NCBI RefSeq assembly: GCF_009831655.1
Contig: NZ_WRPA01000005.1
Coordinates: 124,001-188,000, forward strand
DNA length: 64,000 bases
Direction of reading: 5' to 3'
From: Shewanella insulae
GTDB taxonomy: Bacteria; Pseudomonadota; Gammaproteobacteria; Enterobacterales; Shewanellaceae
Below, in pieces: positions 19,647 to 29,135 of the stretch. The notes below the pieces were generated by a model. That model saw only the letters and a list, made by a program, of their open reading frames with translations, was not told where the DNA came from and searched no databases. The stretch's first letter is position 1; every line of letters begins with the position of its first letter. Made by a program: the position numbers and the translations under genes.

Positions 19647-20522
19647 ATGGCAAAGGTAGCATTTTTAGGATTAGGCGTGATGGGATACCCTATGGCGGGG
19701 CATCTGGTGAAGCATGGTCATGAAGTAACTGTCTATAACCGTACTCAAACCAAGGCGCAGGCCTGGTGTGATACCTATGGCGGTAACTGGTGTGCCACCC
19801 CGAATGAGGCCGCCAAGGGACAAGACTTTGTGTTTGTCTGTGTCGGCAACGATGACGATCTGCGCTCTGTGGTACTGGGTGATAACGGCGCGCTGGCGGC
19901 CATGGCGCCGGGCAGCATACTGGTCGATCACACCACTGCATCGGCAGATGTGGCGCGCGAGCTTGGCGCCGCGGCTAAGGTCAAAGGGGTTGGCTTTATC
20001 GATGCGCCTGTCTCTGGCGGGCAGGCCGGCGCCGAGAATGGCGTGTTGACCGTCATGGTGGGCGGTGAAGCCGCCGACTTTGAAGCTGCCAAACCTGTGA
20101 TGCAGGCCTACGCCCGCTGCGCCGAGCTGCTGGGTGAAGTTGGTAGTGGTCAGCTCACTAAGATGGTGAACCAGATCTGTATCGCCGGTGTGGTACAGGG
20201 GCTGGCAGAAGGCTTGCACTTTGCCCGTAGCGCAGGCCTAGATGGCGAGAAGGTGGTTGAGGTGATCAGCAAAGGCGCCGCACAATCTTGGCAGATGGAG
20301 AATCGCTATCAAACCATGTGGCAGGGACAATATGATTTCGGTTTCGCCGTCGATTGGATGCGTAAAGACTTAGGGATCGCCCTGGGTGAGGCGCGCCGCA
20401 ACGGCTCACATCTGCCGTTAACCGCACTGGTGGATCAGTTCTATAGCGAGGTTCAGGCCCAGGGTGGACAGCGCTGGGATACCTCAAGCCTGTTAGCGCG
20501 TCTGGAGAAGAGCCGCGGTTAA
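19647..20522 (+). CDS. NAD(P)-dependent beta-hydroxyacid dehydrogenase (3-hydroxyisobutyrate / tartronate semialdehyde reductase family)
   Basis: The 291-residue protein has the Rossmann opening FLGLGVMGYPMAGHL, the VYNRT specificity loop, the substrate motif FIDAPVSGGQAGAENG and the catalytic Lys in GSGQLTKMVNQI. These features define the HIBADH family. The basic residue after VYN (Arg) hints at NADPH preference, which is inference. The substrate could be 3-hydroxyisobutyrate, tartronate semialdehyde or succinic semialdehyde. It is the last gene before a strong terminator. Confidence 0.88.
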   Translation: MAKVAFLGLGVMGYPMAGHLVKHGHEVTVYNRTQTKAQAWCDTYGGNWCATPNEAAKGQDFVFVCVGNDDDLRSVVLGDNGALAAMAPGSILVDHTTASADVARELGAAAKVKGVGFIDAPVSGGQAGAENGVLTVMVGGEAADFEAAKPVMQAYARCAELLGEVGSGQLTKMVNQICIAGVVQGLAEGLHFARSAGLDGEKVVEVISKGAAQSWQMENRYQTMWQGQYDFGFAVDWMRKDLGIALGEARRNGSHLPLTALVDQFYSEVQAQGGQRWDTSSLLARLEKSRG

Positions 20523-20575
20523 TTTCACTAGCGCGATAATGAGAGTGCAATAACCAGAACGTGCGCAATAGATAG

Positions 20576-20604
20576 TAAAAAGGACTGCCGAGCAGTCCTT
20601 TTTT
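20576..20604. terminator. Bidirectional terminator between the dehydrogenase and cdd
   Basis: The perfect stem AGGACTGC/GCAGTCCT has a three-base loop, with A-run and T-run flanks. It lies between convergent genes. Confidence 0.9.
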
Positions 20605-20631
20605 GATCCTAAAGGCCGGTGACTTAGACCC

Positions 20632-21522
20632 TTAAACCGGATCCACCATGATATGTTCCAGCTCCACGGCGGCTACGGCGTGCAGGGCATCCATGGTCGC
20701 GCCCACCAGGGAGATCTTACCCTGGCTCGACTCGATCAATACGGCACGGTTGATCTCGCTGAAATCACGATTATGTCTGGCCATGGACGACAACGCCATC
20801 TGCATCGGCAGCATGGAAGGGTTGAAGGCGGCGTTTTCCGCATAGCGGCCGCAGAAGGTGGCACCATCGCGGGTCTCTAACACCACGGCGGCATAACCTT
20901 CACTATAGGGGGCGTAGCTCAGGCTCAAATGATCCAGCGCCTCGATGATCATAGGATCGGCGCTTTCCAGGGCAAACTCGTGTTGCTGTTTGGAGAGCAG
21001 TGGCGTCTTGATATTTAAGTCGGCCGGGCCAAAGGCGTATGGCAGATAGTGAGACAAGGGCTGAGTCGCCTGCTCTGGCAGGTGGATGCGAATGGCCTGC
21101 CCCTCCACCAATTCATTCATAAATTGGCGGCAATGACCACAGGGCGAGGCATTGACTATGATATCTTCGATGCCAGTTTCACCGCTTAACCAGGCGTGGC
21201 TGATGGCACTCTGCTCGGCGTGAACGCTATGGAACAGGGCTTCGCCGTCTAGCTCCAGATTGGCACCCATGTAGATATCGCCACTAGCGCCCTTGGCGAT
21301 GGCGCCCACATAAAATTCGCTTATGGGCGGTTTGGCAAGTGCCGCAGCAACTGGCAAGAGGGCGAGCAGCAGCTCATCCTGGTGCATCTGAGTGGCCTTG
21401 GCGAGATCGGCCACCTGTTGAGCGTCCATATGCCCGGCAAAGTCCTGGTTCAATAAAGGGACTAAATTATCTGCCAAGGATTCTGGCAGTTGAGCTATGC
21501 AGTGAACAAATCTATCTTGCAT
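20632..21522 (-). CDS. cdd: Cytidine deaminase
   Basis: This cytoplasmic zinc enzyme of pyrimidine salvage deaminates cytidine and deoxycytidine. It has 296 residues, the long dimeric enterobacterial form. The zinc site is [12 protein letters not shown] (catalytic Glu) with [15 protein letters not shown] supplying the two Cys. A second, degenerate deaminase-like domain occupies the C-terminal half, as in E. coli Cdd. It is monocistronic by appearance. Confidence 0.96.
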   Translation of the reverse strand: MQDRFVHCIAQLPESLADNLVPLLNQDFAGHMDAQQVADLAKATQMHQDELLLALLPVAAALAKPPISEFYVGAIAKGASGDIYMGANLELDGEALFHSVHAEQSAISHAWLSGETGIEDIIVNASPCGHCRQFMNELVEGQAIRIHLPEQATQPLSHYLPYAFGPADLNIKTPLLSKQQHEFALESADPMIIEALDHLSLSYAPYSEGYAAVVLETRDGATFCGRYAENAAFNPSMLPMQMALSSMARHNRDFSEINRAVLIESSQGKISLVGATMDALHAVAAVELEHIMVDPV

Positions 21523-21639
21523 CAGCTTGATCCTTAATTGTTAAGCTATTGGAAAATCATTTTAGTAACTAAGTTACCACGAAAACGGGATCTGACGCCC
21601 ATTTTGATGGCCTATTCCACTAAATGACCGCTGTTTCGG

Positions 21640-23088
21640 CTACAGGTTGCTAAGATAATGACATAAAGCCGTCAATAACTTCTGTTTTTCTTCATCTGCC
21701 TCTGTGTCGTTGACTAAGGTTTCCAGCTTGATCATATAGTCTGGATCGCTCAGTCGGGCCTGACAGAAGGTGCGCCAACGTTGTTGTTCGGTGTCATCCA
21801 ATGTCTCTGGATAGTTGCGGGCTCGGTAGCGAAACAGCATCTCGGGCAGACGTTCGTCGTCAAAGTCTAACTCCAGAGCGGCTAAGTGTTGCGGCGACGT
21901 ATGACGTATGATCTCCATCTTGCTCTTATCGGCGTGGCTGAAGAAGCCGCCGCTATAGAGCTGCAAATCCGGATCGCTTATGTCGTTGCCATGCTCGGTA
22001 TCGAAGACGGCTACCAGTTTCTCTCTGATCTCCGGGTGCTGACGCAGGCGCTTGTATTGGGCGCGGGCAAACTCCTTGTCTATCTCCAAACGTTCGGCGT
22101 TGCCGTCTGTGAGTGTCTTGGCCGTCGCAATAAAGGGGCACTTGTTGATGTGAAGCTGTTTTAGACCTATGGGCAACTCATCGCTGGCAAGATCGGCCCT
22201 TGGGGTATACATGCGCTGGCGGATCTCATCGGCGCTTAGCTCAATCAGTGGCGTGACATCCATGGCTAGATTGACGCAGATGATGGCATTCTTATTGGTG
22301 CTATGGTGCGCTACTGGGGCGATCAGCGTGGTACAGCCGTTGAGAGCGCTGATCTTGGAGCTGACATGTACCAGAGGCTGCATATTCAGCACATCTATCT
22401 GCTTACTGACCTCGTTCTTCTTACGTAGGTTGAAGTAGTAGTCGAACAGCTTTGGCTGGCGCTCTTTGATCAGCTTGGCCATGGCGATGGTAGCGTACAC
22501 GTCTGACATGGCGTCGTGAGCCTTGTCATGGCTTAAGTTGTTGGCCTGAGTGAGGTGTTCGAGTTTGAAGCTTGGGCTGCCATCCTCTTTCTCGGGCCAG
22601 TTAATGCCTTCGGGCCGCAGCGCATAACAGGCGCGCACCAGATCGATAATGTCCCACCGACTGTTACCGTTTTGCCATTCCCGCGCATAGGGATCGTAAA
22701 AATTGCGGTAAAAGCCATAACGGGTCACCTCATCATCGAATCGCAGCGAATTATAGCCAGCCACACAGGTGTTGGGCAGGGAAAACTCAGCGTTGATTCT
22801 GGCCATAAACTCCGCTTCCGGCATCCCCTTGAGATTGGCGAGCTGGGGCGTGATCCCTGTAATGAGGATCGCCTCAGGTGACGGCAGGTAGTCGCTGGCC
22901 AGTTTGCAGTAGAAGGTGACTGGCTCCGAGATGATGTTGAGATCCATATCGGTTCGAATACCGGCAAACTGAGATGGCCTGTCTTTGGCCGGGTTTGCGC
23001 CGAAGGTCTCATAGTCGTGCCAGAAGATGCTGGGAAGGTTATTTGCAGGCATAGCGTAAGGTTGCGTGTGAATCGTGGCACTTATCAT
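21640..23088 (-). CDS. sbcB: Exodeoxyribonuclease I
   Basis: ExoI degrades single-stranded DNA 3' to 5' in recombination and mismatch repair. The 482-residue protein has the DEDD exonuclease motif FWHDYETFGANPAKDRPSQF (Exo I). NSLRFDDEVTRYGFYRNF is next, and KAHDAMSDVYATIAMA (Exo III) follows. The C-terminal part is the ExoI-specific SH3-like and helical region. The start is uncertain: ATG at 23088 has AGGGTG very close upstream, and ATG at 23052 would give a length closer to the core fold but has no Shine-Dalgarno. Confidence 0.95.
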   Translation of the reverse strand: MISATIHTQPYAMPANNLPSIFWHDYETFGANPAKDRPSQFAGIRTDMDLNIISEPVTFYCKLASDYLPSPEAILITGITPQLANLKGMPEAEFMARINAEFSLPNTCVAGYNSLRFDDEVTRYGFYRNFYDPYAREWQNGNSRWDIIDLVRACYALRPEGINWPEKEDGSPSFKLEHLTQANNLSHDKAHDAMSDVYATIAMAKLIKERQPKLFDYYFNLRKKNEVSKQIDVLNMQPLVHVSSKISALNGCTTLIAPVAHHSTNKNAIICVNLAMDVTPLIELSADEIRQRMYTPRADLASDELPIGLKQLHINKCPFIATAKTLTDGNAERLEIDKEFARAQYKRLRQHPEIREKLVAVFDTEHGNDISDPDLQLYSGGFFSHADKSKMEIIRHTSPQHLAALELDFDDERLPEMLFRYRARNYPETLDDTEQQRWRTFCQARLSDPDYMIKLETLVNDTEADEEKQKLLTALCHYLSNL

Positions 23089-23216
23089 AGCACCCTAGTT
23101 TCCGCCTGCACTAATTTAACGGTTTATTTTCCCTATTTGATTGAAATCGCGCCATTTTGAAGTTGGCAGTGGCTTAGCTAGCCAGTTACAATGGTCGGCT
23201 AACGAGGAATAACCCA

Positions 23217-24035
23217 ATGTTTGAACCCCTACTGACTCAGCCACAATTTGTCGAACTGACTCGTAAGAGTCAGTTACAGCTGCGCCTGCGCGAGTCGGTA
23301 AGCGATTTTAGTCTGCTACAGACGCTGGGGGGCCACTTGCTCGAGTGTGTGGCGACCCAGGCATCCAGCGAAAAGGGATTGATCTTAAGAGCCCATCCTT
23401 ATCTTATCTGTGAGTTAGTGTCGGTAGAGGTGCCCAGGGTTGATGAGGCGATGCCTCAAGAAGAGTGCTTATATCGCTCCCATGGGCAGGGCTGGCGTCT
23501 GTTTAGTGCCTTAGGCATTTCACCCGTGATGTGCGCGGAAAGGTTACGTAAAGGTCTGGTGATAGCGGTTGAGACTCAGGGCGATAGCGTTTGCTTTATG
23601 CCGCAATTTGACCATAAATGGTTACTGGTGACACTGGAGCGCGACTTGAGACTCTTCGGTGGCCCCCGCGAGCTTAGGCGCGCAAAGTCGGTACTTGCCA
23701 GGGGGGAAGATTTGAGTCAAGACGCCGAGGGGCTGCTGCTAGAGATTGGTGAGATAGAGCTGGTTCGACAAGAACTGGCCCATTTTGCCAATCAGGGTGA
23801 TATTAAACAGCATGGAGTGCTCCTAAGCGAGGTGACCAAGGTGGATGAGCAGTTACTGCGTAAGAAGCAGTTGTTGTCTCACCATTACTATCTGAGGGTA
23901 CAGAGACCCAACTGGCAGCATGCCGCCAACCAGCATGAGGAGCTTGAGTCGTTGCAGCGAAAGCTGGAGTCCTATCAACTTCTAGCACCACCCGAACTTA
24001 ACCTCATGGTTGAGAAGATGTTTTTAGACGACTAG
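23217..24035 (+). CDS. Conserved protein of unknown function
   Basis: I do not recognise a family. The 272-residue protein appears soluble, with no signal peptide or membrane segment. The first 130 residues look like mixed alpha/beta sequence. The last 120 are helical and rich in E, L, Q, R and H (HEELESLQRKLESYQ), with coiled-coil potential. GAGGAA precedes the ATG at a good distance, and base composition matches its neighbours, so it is very probably a real gene. It lies divergent from sbcB and 38 bases before rlmA. Confidence 0.75.
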   Translation: MFEPLLTQPQFVELTRKSQLQLRLRESVSDFSLLQTLGGHLLECVATQASSEKGLILRAHPYLICELVSVEVPRVDEAMPQEECLYRSHGQGWRLFSALGISPVMCAERLRKGLVIAVETQGDSVCFMPQFDHKWLLVTLERDLRLFGGPRELRRAKSVLARGEDLSQDAEGLLLEIGEIELVRQELAHFANQGDIKQHGVLLSEVTKVDEQLLRKKQLLSHHYYLRVQRPNWQHAANQHEELESLQRKLESYQLLAPPELNLMVEKMFLDD

Positions 24036-24073
24036 TCGAACACGCTTGTTCGGCTAGGATTGGAACTATAGCA

Positions 24074-24886
24074 ATGATTTATCTTTGTCCTATCTGTCAG
24101 CGGAAGCTGTCACTCATAGATCGCACCTGGTGCTGCGAGGCGAATCATAGATTCGATTGTGCCAAAGAGGGCTACGTTAACCTACTGCCGGTGCAGAAGA
24201 AACGCTCAAAGGATCCCGGCGACAACAAAGAGATGATGTTTGCCCGGCGAGAGTTTCTCAATAAGGGCTATTATGAAGCGATGAGCGATAGGGTAAATGC
24301 CTTGGCGAAGGAATATGCCAGTGAGGCTCAGCATGGTTTGGATATAGGTTGCGGCGAGGGTTACTACACCCATAGATTGCAACACACCATGGGTAGCGCC
24401 GAGGCGTTTAGTCTCAGTGGCTTGGATATTTCTAAGTCGGCCCTTAAATATGCTGCGAAGCGCTACCCAGATATTCAATTTTGCGTCGCCAGCAGTTTCG
24501 AGATGCCCTTTGCCGATCAGAGCTTCGACTTCATGCTGCGTATCTATGCGCCTTCACAAGATGCCGAGCTAAGACGTGTTGCTAAACCGGGCGCTATCTT
24601 GATCACCGTCTCGGCAGGTCCTCAGCATCACTTTGCTCTGAAGCAGGTGATCTATGACCAGCCAAGGCCTAATCCCGAAGTCGATAGTCAGATCGCAGGG
24701 TTTGAGCGCCTGCACAGTGAGCGATTAACTCAGACCATGACAATCGACGATGGGGCGGACATCGCTCATTTTTTGGCGATGACGCCCTACAATTGGAAAT
24801 TTACCGACGCGCAGCGAGAGGCGCTAATTTCCAAGTCCTTGACCTGCGAGCTGGATTTTAAGTTGGAGGTCTTTCGGGCCTGCTAG
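24074..24886 (+). CDS. rlmA: 23S rRNA (guanine-745-N1)-methyltransferase
   Basis: RlmA methylates G745 of 23S rRNA using AdoMet. The 270-residue protein has an N-terminal zinc site built from CPIC and two later cysteines (WCCEANHRFDCAKEGYVNLL), then KDPGDNKEMMFARREFL. The AdoMet motif is LDIGCGEGYYTH near residue 94, followed by GLDISKSALKYAAKR. All match the family closely. Confidence 0.95.
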   Translation: MIYLCPICQRKLSLIDRTWCCEANHRFDCAKEGYVNLLPVQKKRSKDPGDNKEMMFARREFLNKGYYEAMSDRVNALAKEYASEAQHGLDIGCGEGYYTHRLQHTMGSAEAFSLSGLDISKSALKYAAKRYPDIQFCVASSFEMPFADQSFDFMLRIYAPSQDAELRRVAKPGAILITVSAGPQHHFALKQVIYDQPRPNPEVDSQIAGFERLHSERLTQTMTIDDGADIAHFLAMTPYNWKFTDAQREALISKSLTCELDFKLEVFRAC

Positions 24887-25024
24887 CTGGTTAATCATTG
24901 TTTAATTTGTGTTTTTTATTCGCTTAGAAAAATTTAGTGTTTTTAAACGGGTTTTTAGAAGGTATTTTCGTAACAACTGACAGAAATGTAAGTAAAAAAT
25001 AGGATTTGAGGCATTTAATGTTTG

Positions 25025-25052
25025 TTGACATACCGCCAGAATGATTTATAGT
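25025..25052 (+). promoter_or_regulatory. Strong sigma-70 promoter of the cold-shock gene, followed by a long leader
   Basis: Perfect TTGACA (25025-25030) and TATAGT (25047-25052) are 16 bases apart. Transcription from about 25059 gives a leader near 130 bases, like cspA-type thermosensing leaders. It holds a CCGGCA...TGCCG pair at about 25126-25152. The upstream part, 24887-25024, shows nothing else. Confidence 0.7.
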
Positions 25053-25188
25053 GGAATCAGCTTGAAGGTTGGGCTTAACTTTATGTGTTCAATACGACCA
25101 GTTCGTCCTGTTAACATAAGTAATACCGGCATTTTCCAGCTCTACTGCCGTTTAAGGCTTTATTTTATTTAGTTACAGGATTTATATC

Positions 25189-25395
25189 ATGTCTCAAGTT
25201 ACTGGCGTTGTTAAGTGGTTCAACTCTGACAAAGGTTTTGGTTTTATCGAGCAAGAGTCTGGCCCAGACGTTTTCGTACACTTCCGTGCGATCAACTCTG
25301 ACGGTTTCAAAACTCTAGACGAAGGCCAAAAAGTACAGTTTACTGTGACTCAAGGTCAAAAAGGTCCACAAGCTGAGAACGTAACCGTTATCTAA
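25189..25395 (+). CDS. CspA-family cold-shock protein
   Basis: This 68-residue single-stranded nucleic acid chaperone melts RNA structure, often during cold adaptation. The RNP1 motif KGFGFIE and RNP2 motif VFVHF are present, preceded by VKWFN. Codon choice is strongly biased, as for abundant proteins. A strong promoter, a leader of about 130 bases and a strong terminator make it a single-gene unit. Which Csp paralogue it is cannot be told. Confidence 0.96.
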   Translation: MSQVTGVVKWFNSDKGFGFIEQESGPDVFVHFRAINSDGFKTLDEGQKVQFTVTQGQKGPQAENVTVI

Positions 25396-25440
25396 GCTGA
25401 CCTTTAGGTAGCATCGCCTACCTATAAAACAGAATTCCAA

Positions 25441-25471
25441 GAGCTGTGATTATTATCACGGCTCTTTTTTT
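25441..25471 (+). terminator. Rho-independent terminator of the cold-shock gene
   Basis: The stem GAGCTGTGAT/ATCACGGCTC contains one wobble pair and is followed by seven T. Confidence 0.9.
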
Positions 25472-25524
25472 GTCTGTAACTTTCCGTAAAGCCCATTCAG
25501 TAAGTCTAATCAACTACTTACCTT

Positions 25525-25700
25525 TCATATTTGATTTTCGTTCCGGTCGATATTAGGAAGCATTCGAGATTCGTTGCCAGTCTCCGGTACCTGCGCCCGG
25601 CTTCGGAATTGGGAGTTCAGAGCAAAAGAGCGAGCGAAAGACGAAGAGAATAAAGAAAAGAGAGGGTAGACGGTAAGTTGAGCGGAGCTGTTAGATGAGT
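25525..25700. other. Non-coding stretch with unusual sequence, possible dispersed repeat
   Basis: Between the cold-shock terminator and the ABC gene lies a stretch with ends TTCCG (25551) and CGGAA (25604-25608), then a strongly purine-rich tract from about 25620 to 25675. No Shine-Dalgarno or family is seen, although the minus strand stays open for about 90 codons. It could be an intergenic repeat or decayed sequence. Confidence 0.25.
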
Positions 25701-25724
25701 GGGCACGGCGTTTATGCCGTGCCC
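25701..25724 (-). terminator. GC-rich hairpin beyond the ABC transporter genes
   Basis: GGGCACGGC/GCCGTGCCC form a perfect nine-base stem with a six-base loop, 13 bases past the stop of the ATPase gene. It lacks a T-run, so it may stabilise the 3' end rather than terminate. Confidence 0.5.
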
Positions 25725-25736
25725 GAAGTGGTACTT

Positions 25737-26642
25737 TTAAGCTTGTGAGAACAGCTTGTCTTCCAATGTTCGTCCCCGTTGCAGGGCTCTGTAACGCCAA
25801 TCTTGTCGATTGAAGAGGGCAAAGAGTTCGGTTTCCAACGCGAAGCTAGCCGTGATCTGATAGTGGATCACAAACTCCTTGCTCTGGCTGGATTTTACCG
25901 AAAGCACTTGAGGCAAAGCCTCGAGTGCGGCCGTTAGCGCCGTGTCGTCGCAGCTCTGCATGGTGAGGGTCAGGTATTCGTCGGCCAGATCGTCTTGAAT
26001 CGAGATAGATTGATTCAATATGCCCTTGTCGAGATAGAGCACCTTGTCACATAGCTTCTCTAGCTCGGCCAGGTTGTGTGAGCTGATGACGAAGGTGGTC
26101 TTGCCTACTTGACCCCTTACTAGCTCGCGTATCGCCTTGGCGTTGGCGGGGTCCAGCCCTGCGGTAGGCTCGTCGAGCAGCACTAACTCAGGGGAGCCGA
26201 TTAATGCCTGGGCAATCGAGACACGCTTGCTCATGCCGTGGCTCAGGGAGGAGGGCTTTTGCGGGGCGACCTCGGGCAAACCCACCAGGGCCAATACTCG
26301 CTGACATTCCTGACGCGCCGCGGCGGCGCTAAAGCCCTGTAGCTGGGCAAATAGCTCTAGCTGAGTCGCTATGATGAGGTTGGGATCGAGTCGCGCATCC
26401 TGTGGCAGGGCGGAAACCTTACCCAATAGCGCAGGACTACCGGGGGCGTAACCTAAGATCTCGACCGCGCCCTCCGTTGGGCGAATATAGCCGCAAAGGA
26501 GCGAAAATAACGTCGTCTTACCCGCACCGTTGGGACCGACTAGGGCGATAGGCTCGCCAGCACTCAGTTCCAGGTTGACATCGTTAAGAGCGCGTTTACT
26601 GCCGAACTGCTTGCTCAGCGCCTTACAGGTAATTAGCTTCAT
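25737..26642 (-). CDS. ABC transporter ATP-binding protein
   Basis: This ATPase of an ABC-2 type exporter has 301 residues from the ATG at 26642. Walker A is GPNGAGKTT, the signature is LSHGMSKRVSIAQAL, and Walker B is LVLLDEPTAGLDP, followed by the switch His in ISSHNL. The C-terminal 80 residues form the accessory domain of drug/lipid exporters of this class. The frame is open further upstream, but that part is a shadow of the permease gene. The ATG overlaps the permease stop by four bases. Substrate unknown. Confidence 0.92.
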   Translation of the reverse strand: MKLITCKALSKQFGSKRALNDVNLELSAGEPIALVGPNGAGKTTLFSLLCGYIRPTEGAVEILGYAPGSPALLGKVSALPQDARLDPNLIIATQLELFAQLQGFSAAAARQECQRVLALVGLPEVAPQKPSSLSHGMSKRVSIAQALIGSPELVLLDEPTAGLDPANAKAIRELVRGQVGKTTFVISSHNLAELEKLCDKVLYLDKGILNQSISIQDDLADEYLTLTMQSCDDTALTAALEALPQVLSVKSSQSKEFVIHYQITASFALETELFALFNRQDWRYRALQRGRTLEDKLFSQA

Positions 26643-27493
26643 AGTGCTATCCTCGCCATATAACTTCTTCCTAATAGCAGGAGTACACCGGCCTGAAGCA
26701 GAGGTATGGCTGCCACGGCTAGGCTGCTCAGGCCCTTGGTATTGATCATCATATCGAGCTGGGCACCGGGCACCAGCCATTGCAGTATGTTGCTGAGTCC
26801 AGGCAGATAATAGGAGATGATACCATTGACTATCGTGCTGCCGGCGAGGAACAGCACTGCATAAATGCTTGCCTGTCTGGCCGAGTTGGCGCGCAGTGAT
26901 AAGATTGCCATCATGGCGGTAAAGGGCGCCAGGACAATCATGATATTGATAAACACCAAGACCCCTGAGCCCATGGCGGCCCACACCAGAGACGTGTCGC
27001 GATAGGCGACCAATAACAGTGTTGCCACTAGGGTCAATATGAGGAGTATTGCCTGGATCAACAGATAACCCGTTACCCGACCGAAAAACAGGGTAGTGCG
27101 GCTGACTCTCAGGGTGAGGAAACGAAAGCTGCCCCTAGCTTTATCCGAGGCGAATTGATCGGCGCCCACAAACAGACTAAAGATGGGGAACAGATAGAGG
27201 GCGGCCACCCAGAGAACGGCCATCTCGGCCACATCCCATGAGAGCAGTTCGCCCACATTGGCGGCACCAAAGACACCTTCAAGCAGCTGCTTAAAGTCTG
27301 GTGAAAACAGGTAGATGGATGCCTGTCTGATGGGGTACCAGAGCAGCAGAGCCCAGGCTAGCGCGAAGGTGGCCAGGCCTATCATGCCTCGTGTGCTAAA
27401 GAGGATTTTTTTCAGTTCGAACCTGGCCAAAAGCAAGGCTGCGTTCCATGAACTGCGCGGAGTAAGATTATCCAAAGATGATTCCTTTATCAT
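26639..27493 (-). CDS. ABC-2 type permease
   Basis: This is the inner-membrane partner of the ATPase that follows it with a four-base overlap. The 284 residues contain about six hydrophobic helices, the first near residues 38-55. A soluble segment lies between helices 1 and 2, followed by the characteristic ASDKARGSFRFLTLRVSRTTLFFGR, which in this class marks the cytoplasmic coupling region. It probably exports a drug, lipid or peptide; the sequence does not say which. Confidence 0.85.
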   Translation of the reverse strand: MIKESSLDNLTPRSSWNAALLLARFELKKILFSTRGMIGLATFALAWALLLWYPIRQASIYLFSPDFKQLLEGVFGAANVGELLSWDVAEMAVLWVAALYLFPIFSLFVGADQFASDKARGSFRFLTLRVSRTTLFFGRVTGYLLIQAILLILTLVATLLLVAYRDTSLVWAAMGSGVLVFINIMIVLAPFTAMMAILSLRANSARQASIYAVLFLAGSTIVNGIISYYLPGLSNILQWLVPGAQLDMMINTKGLSSLAVAAIPLLQAGVLLLLGRSYMARIAL

Positions 27494-27549
27494 GTTGTTT
27501 AGGGCTCAGCCTAACACTCATCTGATTGTCTAAGTGTTTCAGATTGTTG

Positions 27550-28203
27550 TTAAATTTTACTCAGAAGATCGGCAACTTGCTGTTTTAACTCGGCGACTTC
27601 CTGCTCGAGTTGTTCGACGCGCGAGGTAAGCTCATTATTTGGCTGACTACTCGCCGGCCTTGGTGCTGTTTGTGGTACCTGCTGGGTGTCGAGATGTGCC
27701 TCGGCCTCGCTGATGAGCTCGATAAAACGTGACTCTCGTTTCCCTGGTTCCCTGGGGAGCTGGCGTACCAAGGGGGACTCCATCTGCGCAAGGCTGTCGA
27801 GTGCTTGATCGACCTGGGCGACATCACTAAAGCCATGCAGGCGGTTGCTGCGGGTTCTCAGCTCTCCAGCGGTCTGTGGCCCTCTCAACAGCAAGAGACA
27901 GAGTATCGCGACCTTGTCTTCGCTAAGCTGGAGATCGCTAAACTCGGTATTGCAGAATCTATGCTTGTATTTGACGACGCGAGAGCCGAAACCACTCTGC
28001 TCGGCCACTAGGCGTTTCTTCGCCAATGAATCCAGTGCGGCCTGGGTATCAGACTCCGACAGGTTCATCACAGGCTCGCGGCTCGATTTCTGGTTGCAGG
28101 CCAGGGTGAGACCGTTGAGTGAGAGGGGATATTGCTCTGGCGTGGTTTTTTCTTTTTCCAGCAGACAACCGATCACACGCGCTTCATGGGAGGTGAGTTT
28201 CAT
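27550..28203 (-). CDS. yceH: YceH family protein (DUF480)
   Basis: The family is conserved in gammaproteobacteria and consists of two winged-helix domains. Its function is not established. The opening [26 protein letters not shown] is diagnostic (shortened landmark: [11 protein letters not shown]). [13 protein letters not shown] and [18 protein letters not shown] follow. A C-terminal coiled coil (about 185-216, heptads ending [10 protein letters not shown]) suggests oligomerisation. No catalytic residues are evident. Confidence 0.93.
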   Translation of the reverse strand: MKLTSHEARVIGCLLEKEKTTPEQYPLSLNGLTLACNQKSSREPVMNLSESDTQAALDSLAKKRLVAEQSGFGSRVVKYKHRFCNTEFSDLQLSEDKVAILCLLLLRGPQTAGELRTRSNRLHGFSDVAQVDQALDSLAQMESPLVRQLPREPGKRESRFIELISEAEAHLDTQQVPQTAPRPASSQPNNELTSRVEQLEQEVAELKQQVADLLSKI

Positions 28204-28220
28204 GATTTAGGTACCCAAAT

Positions 28221-28259
28221 AAAAAAGCATAGCCTTGTTATAACAGAGCCATGCTTTTA
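28221..28259 (-). terminator. Rho-independent terminator of the CvfB-like gene
   Basis: Read on the minus strand, AAAGCAT...ATGCTTT extends with wobble pairs towards a long loop and is followed by a T-run. It separates the CvfB-like gene from yceH. Confidence 0.65.
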
Positions 28260-28301
28260 TGCAAAGACAATCAGAGGCTTGGCGCTTTCGCTGCTTAACT
28301 T

Positions 28302-29135
28302 CTATTCAGTTAGGCGGATACCGTCTGCCTCGATGCTGATCTTCTGGCGCTTGTAGAGGCCGCCGATGCTCTTCTTGAAGGCCTTCTTGCTCATGGCGAG
28401 CTGGGCGTAGATCACCTCAGCATCCGTCTTGTCTGTGAGGGGCAGGAAGCCGCCGGCTTGGTTGAGTTTCATCAAGATGGCGGTGGCATGCTTGTCCAGC
28501 TCCTCTTTGGCGCCGCGCTGCAAAATCAGGTCTATCTTATCGTCACTCCTGATGCGCTTAATGAAGCCTTTGATACGCTGGCCAAATTTAAGGGGCTGAT
28601 ACACCTCATTTTTATAGAGCACCCCCCAGTGGGCATTATCGACGATGGCCTTGTAGCCAAGGTCTGTAGTGCCGGCGATGATGAGGCTGACTTCTTGGCC
28701 GTTGCGATAAGGTGGCGGCGTACGGTCGAGAAACTTGTCGATTTTCGATGAGGCCACGATACGATCGTCGGCGTTGCTGACATAGACATAAACCAGATAG
28801 GAGCGACCCACCTCGATCTCCCTGTGCTGCTCGCCGAAGGGCAACAACAGATCTTTATCCAGGCCCCAATCCAAGAAGGCGCCGTAAGGGCCGGTGGCGA
28901 CCGCCTTTAAGTAGGCAAATTGCCCCACCTGCGCCTTGGGGCGCTTGGTGGTTGCGATCACCATATCTTCAGAGTCCAGATAGAGGAATACCTCGACGCT
29001 GTCGCCTACCTCGCACCCTTGGGGGGCAACCTTGTTAGGCAGTAATACCTGGCCGAATTCATGGGCATTTAAGTACACCCCAAAATCGACGCGTTTGACG
29101 ATCTCTAAGGTGCAGCGCTTTCCTATCTCTATCAT
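28302..29135 (-). CDS. cvfB: CvfB-like S1-domain RNA-binding protein
   Basis: The 277-residue protein has tandem S1-like OB folds. The first is about 3-62 (VDFGVYLNAHEFGQVLLP) and the second about 68-130 (YGAFLDWGLDKDLLLPF). A third lies near 145-215, and a winged-helix C-terminus (SKKAFKKSIGGLYKRQKI) follows. This architecture defines the CvfB/YitL family, studied in Gram-positives as RNA-binding virulence regulators; the role in gammaproteobacteria is unknown. No enzymatic motif is present. Confidence 0.88.
   Translation of the reverse strand: MIEIGKRCTLEIVKRVDFGVYLNAHEFGQVLLPNKVAPQGCEVGDSVEVFLYLDSEDMVIATTKRPKAQVGQFAYLKAVATGPYGAFLDWGLDKDLLLPFGEQHREIEVGRSYLVYVYVSNADDRIVASSKIDKFLDRTPPPYRNGQEVSLIIAGTTDLGYKAIVDNAHWGVLYKNEVYQPLKFGQRIKGFIKRIRSDDKIDLILQRGAKEELDKHATAILMKLNQAGGFLPLTDKTDAEVIYAQLAMSKKAFKKSIGGLYKRQKISIEADGIRLTE

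Noticed and set aside
26643..26984. N-terminal extension of the ABC ATPase frame
   Set aside because: It overlaps the permease coding region, has no ABC features, and the ATG at 26642 gives a normal ATPase with a four-base overlap.
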